Part shown: in pieces, positions 60,267 to 64,000 of the stretch
Layout: every line of letters starts with the position of its first letter
Numbering within the stretch: position 1 is the first letter of the stretch
Origin: Flavobacterium sp.
Lineage (GTDB): Bacteria; Bacteroidota; Bacteroidia; Flavobacteriales; Flavobacteriaceae
Assembly: GCF_004295795.1 (NCBI RefSeq)
Contig: NZ_SEBR01000003.1
Location: 1 to 64,000, forward strand
Length of the DNA stretch: 64,000 nucleotides
Reading direction: 5' to 3'
Program-made: the position numbers and the translations under genes
Notes under the pieces: generated by a model
What the model was told of the DNA's origin: nothing
Database searches by the model: none
Seen by the model: the letters and a program-made list of their open reading frames with translations, nothing else

Positions 60267-61223
60267 TTATGGAACAGGCTTGAAATTGGCTTTTTGGATG
60301 CAGAACTTTTTGGAAGCGACCATCGTACTGTCGTTGAGCTCGTTGAATTTTGCCTCGACGACCCAAATGTCATTCTTGTTCGAAGTCGCCGTCGACGGAT
60401 AAGTAAAGCGTTGTTCCAAAGTCGTGGCGCGCTTGACTTTTGCCGAAACCCAATTGTCGGTAGAAACCAGTTCGTGGATTTTGTTGACGCTTCCGTTTTG
60501 GACGAGCACCAAAGTGTTTTTGTCGGTTAGGAGCAAACCGTCGGCGTTGATGAAAAACTGGTCGAGTTTCACTTTTTGTACGTTCGCAGGATTGTTCACA
60601 TCGACTTTAAAAACACAACCTTTTCCGCTGTTGGCCACGAGCAGAAAATTGCCTTGGTTCCAAGCGATTCCATTGAGTCCGACGCCGTTTGTTTTGAAAA
60701 GTTCGCTTTGGGAAAACAGACTCGCTTTTCCGTCAGGTGTGACTTTGTAGATCACGTTCGAAAAACTGTCGGTCACATAGGCGTTTCCTTTGTCGTCAAG
60801 CGTCAAATCGTTCGCGAAGTGCTTGCCGTTGAAGAGTTTCGACAAATCGACATCTGAAAGCTTCTTGCCTGATTTTAGGTCGATGCTGATTAAACGCGCC
60901 ATTTTCCGGAAAGTGTCGGGCGACTGGAATTTGGAATAATTTGCATCGGACACACATGCGAAAAGGCGTTTTCCGTCAGATGAAATCTTCAATCCGTAAG
61001 TCGATTTGAGCGAATTGTCTTTATAAAATTCGGTGTATTTTCCGTCAGACGAAACTTTCCCGATCGTGCCGAATCGCGCCGACGAAACATAATAGGAATT
61101 GGTCGAAGCGTTGAAAACCACGCCTTCGGGATAAGATTCCGGAGCTTCGAACTCGATTTTGTCGGTTGGTGCCGAGCTCATTCCGAAAAGCGAAACCGCG
61201 GCGGCAAAAAGTAGATATTTCAT
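60267..61223 (-). CDS. Exported beta-propeller protein (SMP-30/NHL-like)
   Basis: A 318-residue protein with a Sec signal peptide (MKYLLFAAAVSLFGMSSA) and a propeller of repeated blades with YPEGVVFNASTNSYYVSSARF, SDGKYTEFYKD, GNAYVTDSFSNVIYKVTPDGKASLF and similar, as in SMP-30/gluconolactonase and NHL proteins. The catalytic metal site of SMP-30 is not complete by eye. It follows a sugar-dehydrogenase-like gene by 4 bp, so the two share a transcript. Confidence 0.82.
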   Translation of the reverse strand: MKYLLFAAAVSLFGMSSAPTDKIEFEAPESYPEGVVFNASTNSYYVSSARFGTIGKVSSDGKYTEFYKDNSLKSTYGLKISSDGKRLFACVSDANYSKFQSPDTFRKMARLISIDLKSGKKLSDVDLSKLFNGKHFANDLTLDDKGNAYVTDSFSNVIYKVTPDGKASLFSQSELFKTNGVGLNGIAWNQGNFLLVANSGKGCVFKVDVNNPANVQKVKLDQFFINADGLLLTDKNTLVLVQNGSVNKIHELVSTDNWVSAKVKRATTLEQRFTYPSTATSNKNDIWVVEAKFNELNDSTMVASKKFCIQKANFKPVP

Positions 61224-61227
61224 GTCG

Positions 61228-62388
61228 TTATTTTTTGGGTTGGATGCGATAAATGACGCCGTTCGAGTCGTCCGAAACATAAACGATTCCGGTGTTTGAG
61301 ATGACCAAACCTGCCGGACGCCCAAATTGTTCATTGGAAGCTTTTAAGTAAAATCCGGAAAGGAAATCCTCAGATGAAACTGCTTGTCCGTCCTTGAATT
61401 TGATGCGCTCGACCTTGAAACCGTCAGGTTCGCTGCGATTCCACGAGCCGTGCCAGCAAACGAGTCCGTCGCCGTTGAAATTGCCGGATGTAAAGAACTG
61501 AAAAGCGATCGGAGCGCCGTGAGCCGGAAATTCCATGGTCGATGGAACGCTCGCCGCCACGACAGCTTCTTTCGTGCTTCCGCCCGGATCTTCGCGCGTC
61601 TTGTCGATTTCGCGCTTCCCGTATCCGAAAGGAAAACCGTAATCGGCGCCTTTCACCAATTTATTGAGTTCTTCCGGCGGCCAATTGTCGCCTTTGTAAT
61701 CGCAGCCGTTGTCCAATCCCCAAAGTTCATTCGTCTTCGGATGCCAGTCAAAACCGATCGTGTTGCGCAATCCCGAGGCGAAAATGCCGCGCTCCCAAGT
61801 TTTCGGGTCGACCCACAAAATCGTGGCCGTTTCCTTGTCGCCCACGCAGTCGTTGCAAACACTTCCGACCGTTAGATACAACATGCCGTCGGGCCCGAAA
61901 TCGAGCGTTCTGTTCGAGTGTTGTCCGCCGCTTGGCAAGTCATTTATCAGGGTTTGTTTGGATTCCATGTCGGCTGTTCCGTCTGACAAAAGCTTGTAAC
62001 GGCGCAATTCGTTGTTGTTCAGCAGGAAAATCCAACCGTCTTTCATCGTGATGCCGTGAACGCCTTTGAAATCTGAAACCGCGGTTGTCAAATTGCCAAA
62101 AGTGCCGTCTGGTTTTGGTTCGGATAATAGCAAAACATCGCCCGCGTCGCGCCTTGTCACGTAAAGCTTGTCGTTCATGAGATACAACATTCGCGGTTTT
62201 CCCAATCCCGTCGCGGCTGCGGTAACCTCGTATCCGGATGGCGCTTTCAACTGTTTGACCATTTCGGGTTTGAACGGAATCGGTTGCGGATATTTGGTCG
62301 TGATTGTCGCGTTCACAACTTCTTTGGGCGGAATGCCTTTTTGCGCCAACAACGCAATCGGAAAGAGCAATAGTAGCAAGTACTTCAT
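61228..62388 (-). CDS. Exported PQQ-type sugar (sorbosone) dehydrogenase-like beta-propeller
   Basis: A 386-residue protein with a Sec signal peptide (MKYLLLLLFPIALLAQ) and a six-blade propeller with LDFGPDGMLYLTVGSVCNDC, GLRNTIGFDWHPKTNELWGLDNGCD and AHGAPIAFQFF motifs, close to PQQ-dependent aldose sugar/sorbosone dehydrogenases. It would oxidise sugars in the periplasm using PQQ; no pqq synthesis genes are in the window, so the cofactor would come from elsewhere. It is upstream of the SMP-30-like gene in the same operon. Confidence 0.87.
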   Translation of the reverse strand: MKYLLLLLFPIALLAQKGIPPKEVVNATITTKYPQPIPFKPEMVKQLKAPSGYEVTAAATGLGKPRMLYLMNDKLYVTRRDAGDVLLLSEPKPDGTFGNLTTAVSDFKGVHGITMKDGWIFLLNNNELRRYKLLSDGTADMESKQTLINDLPSGGQHSNRTLDFGPDGMLYLTVGSVCNDCVGDKETATILWVDPKTWERGIFASGLRNTIGFDWHPKTNELWGLDNGCDYKGDNWPPEELNKLVKGADYGFPFGYGKREIDKTREDPGGSTKEAVVAASVPSTMEFPAHGAPIAFQFFTSGNFNGDGLVCWHGSWNRSEPDGFKVERIKFKDGQAVSSEDFLSGFYLKASNEQFGRPAGLVISNTGIVYVSDDSNGVIYRIQPKK

Positions 62389-62528
62389 TTCTTGAGTTTT
62401 AGAATGACGAAGGTAGTTTCGCAATTGCAGGTTGTCGTTATAGGATTCGCCTCGAGCGTGGTAAGGTTCGGACGAGTTGCATTCGTCCACTTAAGTATAA
62501 AACGCTAGGCCAAAACGGAAATCGGTCG

Positions 62529-62536
62529 TAAATTTG
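62529..62536 (+). promoter_or_regulatory. -7 box of the MFS transporter gene
   Basis: TAAATTTG matches TAnnTTTG and lies 23 bp before the ATG at 62560. No clear -33 TTG is seen. Confidence 0.45.
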
Positions 62537-62559
62537 CCGCTTCTTTTTGAAGCAATATT

Positions 62560-63726
62560 ATGAGAAAGAGTCTTTTGCCGCTGATGCTTGGCGGTCTCAC
62601 GATAGGAATTACCGAATTTGTCGTAATGGGTTTGTTGCCCGATATCGCTCTGGATTTGGATGTGACGATTCCCGAAGCCGGACACTTGATTGCGTTGTAT
62701 GCGCTTGGAGTTGTGGTTGGAGCACCGATTTTGGTCATTCTCGGACGCAATTTTCCACCGAAGAAAATGCTGCTTTGGCTAGCGTTCGGACTCGCATTTT
62801 TGAACGGACTGTCAATCGTCGCGCCCAATTACGAAATGTTGTTGCTCACGCGCTTTCTGTCGGGATTGCCACACGGCGCATTTTTCGGCGTTGGAGCAGT
62901 CGTGGCAAGCCGATTGGCCGATAAAGGAAAAGAAGCCCAGGCTGTTTCGATTATGTTGTCAGGACTTACGATCGCGAATGTGATCGGCGTTCCCATCGGA
63001 ACTTACATCGGGCACAACCTGAGTTGGCGTTACACGTTCGTGATCATCGCCATCATCGGATTTTTGACTTTGATCTCGATGTATTTCCTGATGCCGAATC
63101 TGATAAAGGAGAAAACCGAAAATCTCAGAACGCAACTCAAATTCTTCGGTAAAATCGAGGCCTGGCTCATCATTTTGATCACGGCGATCGGCTTCGGCGG
63201 ACTGTTTTGCTGGATCAGTTACATCGCGCCTTTGCTCACGAAAGTTTCGAGATTTTCAGAAGATTCGGTACCTTATATTATGATGTTGGCCGGCGTTGGA
63301 ATGCTCGTCGGGAACTTTATCGGAGGAAAACTAGCCGACAAATTCTCACCGTTGAAAGCCGTTTTGACCATACAAGTCGTGATGGCTTTCATTCTCTTCT
63401 CGGTGTTTCTGTTTTCGGCCAACCAAATAGTTTCACTCACCTTGGTTTTCCTCACCGGATGCGCAGCGTTCGCGATGGCCGCGCCCATCCAAATGCTGAT
63501 GATCCAGACCGCAAAAGGTGCGGAAATGATCGCTTCGGCGGTGATTCAGGCCAGTTTCAACATCGGCAACGCGCTTGGAGCTTTTCTCGGCGGACTTCCT
63601 TTGGTATACGGATTCGGCTTTGCGTCTCCCAATTTGGTTGGTGTTTCGATGAGTTTGCTTGGCGCTGTTGTTGTTTTGGTTTTGTTGTTGCGGACGGGTC
63701 GGGCTAGGAGTTTGGTTGTGGAGTGA
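62560..63726 (+). CDS. MFS efflux transporter (DHA1, AraJ/Bcr-like)
   Basis: A 388-residue, 12-helix major facilitator. The motif A-type loop reads LGRNFPPKKMLLW (about 61-73; the usual Asp is changed), motif B/C-like pieces are LTRFLSGLPHGAFFGVGA and GVPIGTYIGHNLSWRYTF. It is in the DHA1 drug/sugar exporter group. The C-terminus is basic. It diverges from the propeller operon. The substrate is unknown. Confidence 0.9.
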   Translation: MRKSLLPLMLGGLTIGITEFVVMGLLPDIALDLDVTIPEAGHLIALYALGVVVGAPILVILGRNFPPKKMLLWLAFGLAFLNGLSIVAPNYEMLLLTRFLSGLPHGAFFGVGAVVASRLADKGKEAQAVSIMLSGLTIANVIGVPIGTYIGHNLSWRYTFVIIAIIGFLTLISMYFLMPNLIKEKTENLRTQLKFFGKIEAWLIILITAIGFGGLFCWISYIAPLLTKVSRFSEDSVPYIMMLAGVGMLVGNFIGGKLADKFSPLKAVLTIQVVMAFILFSVFLFSANQIVSLTLVFLTGCAAFAMAAPIQMLMIQTAKGAEMIASAVIQASFNIGNALGAFLGGLPLVYGFGFASPNLVGVSMSLLGAVVVLVLLLRTGRARSLVVE

Positions 63727-63792
63727 GATGTTAAGTCTTTGGATGTATTGTAGAAGCAATGCCAATTAAAGCATGAACTCCACAATGTCGTT

Positions 63793-63950
63793 TCAGGAAA
63801 GAGCTAAATTAGTTTTTTTGCTTATGTCTTTCCTGTTTTCAATATAAGAAATAGTTTGTGACTTGTTCCAAGTTTTTGAGCAAAGAACTTCCCCATTATG
63901 TCGCGAAGTTTGCGATTTGAGAGATTTTCGGCAGACGTGTTTTGTTGGCG
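63793..63950 (-). pseudogene. Frameshifted remnant of an XRE-type HTH regulator
   Basis: Two frames on the minus strand each encode half of a helix-turn-helix. One reads NLSNRKLRDIMGKFFAQKLGTS; shifting by one base near 63858 the other reads QTISYIENRKDISKKTNLAL and stops. Joined they give the XRE pattern AQKLGTS-QTISYIENRKD. No intact frame covers both. The 63-residue frame alone lacks the first half. A sequencing error is an alternative to a real lesion. Confidence 0.4.
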
Positions 63951-64000
63951 TTTCCAAGGAATGTTGTGGAGTAATTAATTTCAAAAATCCAATTTTGTCT

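Noticed and set aside
63793..63984. 63-residue minus-strand protein as an intact gene
   Set aside because: Only its C-terminal third resembles a helix-turn-helix, and the matching first half lies in another frame. It is better explained as a frameshifted remnant.
1..64000. Phage, toxin-antitoxin, restriction or abortive-infection defence system
   Set aside because: I looked for methylase/endonuclease pairs, Abi-like proteins, TA pairs, retrons, integrases and transposases and found none. DUF2130 and YraN have nuclease-like folds but no defence context.
1..64000. tRNA or rRNA genes
   Set aside because: No cloverleaf with conserved T-arm and CCA-type end, and no 16S/23S signature stretches, were seen on reading both strands of the intergenic gaps.

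Overview
The window looks like chromosomal DNA from a member of the Flavobacteriaceae (Bacteroidota), close to Flavobacterium but with a mid-40s GC content by eye. The evidence is a gliding-motility lipoprotein (GldH), a secreted protease with a type IX secretion (T9SS) C-terminal domain, a SusC-like TonB receptor with a carboxypeptidase-like N-terminal domain, promoter boxes of the Bacteroidota type (TTG / TAnnTTTG), and a FeoB-associated Cys-rich peptide. I see no tRNA, rRNA, CRISPR array, insertion sequence, prophage or recognisable defence island.

Layout. 0.5-3.1 kb: a small membrane protein, a SpmA/SpmB-type gate-domain membrane protein and a lipoprotein. 3.3-9.5 kb: a minus-strand operon of esterase, acyltransferase, GH3 and GH30 genes for glycan breakdown, divergent from a Nudix-type (NrtR-like) sugar regulator at 10 kb. 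11.8-13.2 kb: a two-subunit 3-oxoacid CoA-transferase. 13.3-17.7 kb: PBP1A, GldH and RicT (PSP1) in one operon. 18-20.4 kb: a tRNA hydroxylase (TrhO) and a radical SAM protein. 21-25.4 kb: a CDF metal exporter, an AT-rich lipoprotein that looks inserted, an M13 peptidase and a Sco protein. 25.7-28 kb: a DUF2130 protein and two small genes. 28.3-36.6 kb: a metal block of FeoA-FeoB-FeoB-associated peptide, an MntR/DtxR repressor, an Nramp transporter fused to a Usp domain, and a divergent TonB-dependent receptor that shares a palindromic operator region with Nramp. 36.7-45.1 kb: bacilliredoxin, an SDR, a membrane M28 peptidase, Ssb, ferritin, a CAT-like acetyltransferase and a HAD phosphatase. 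45-55.5 kb: MetG, LD-carboxypeptidase, YraN, the T9SS metalloprotease, Mfd and a lipoprotein. 55.6-63.7 kb: threonine dehydrogenase, Amt, DinB, a Crp/Fnr regulator, two beta-propeller proteins and an MFS exporter. The window ends in what looks like a frameshifted XRE regulator remnant.

Most genes are ordinary. The striking content is intergenic. There are four copies of a ~135-bp imperfect palindrome whose stems differ with base pairing kept while an 18-nt loop is conserved. There are five copies of an exact-length 28-bp dyad motif. Three loci carry paired hairpins whose centres are each exactly 29 nt apart although the arms differ. Upstream of ssb, AAACG occurs four times at exactly 10-bp steps. 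The best functional hypothesis is the MntR-like operator pair controlling both the inner-membrane Nramp transporter and an outer-membrane TonB receptor, which would make a two-membrane manganese (or iron) uptake unit.
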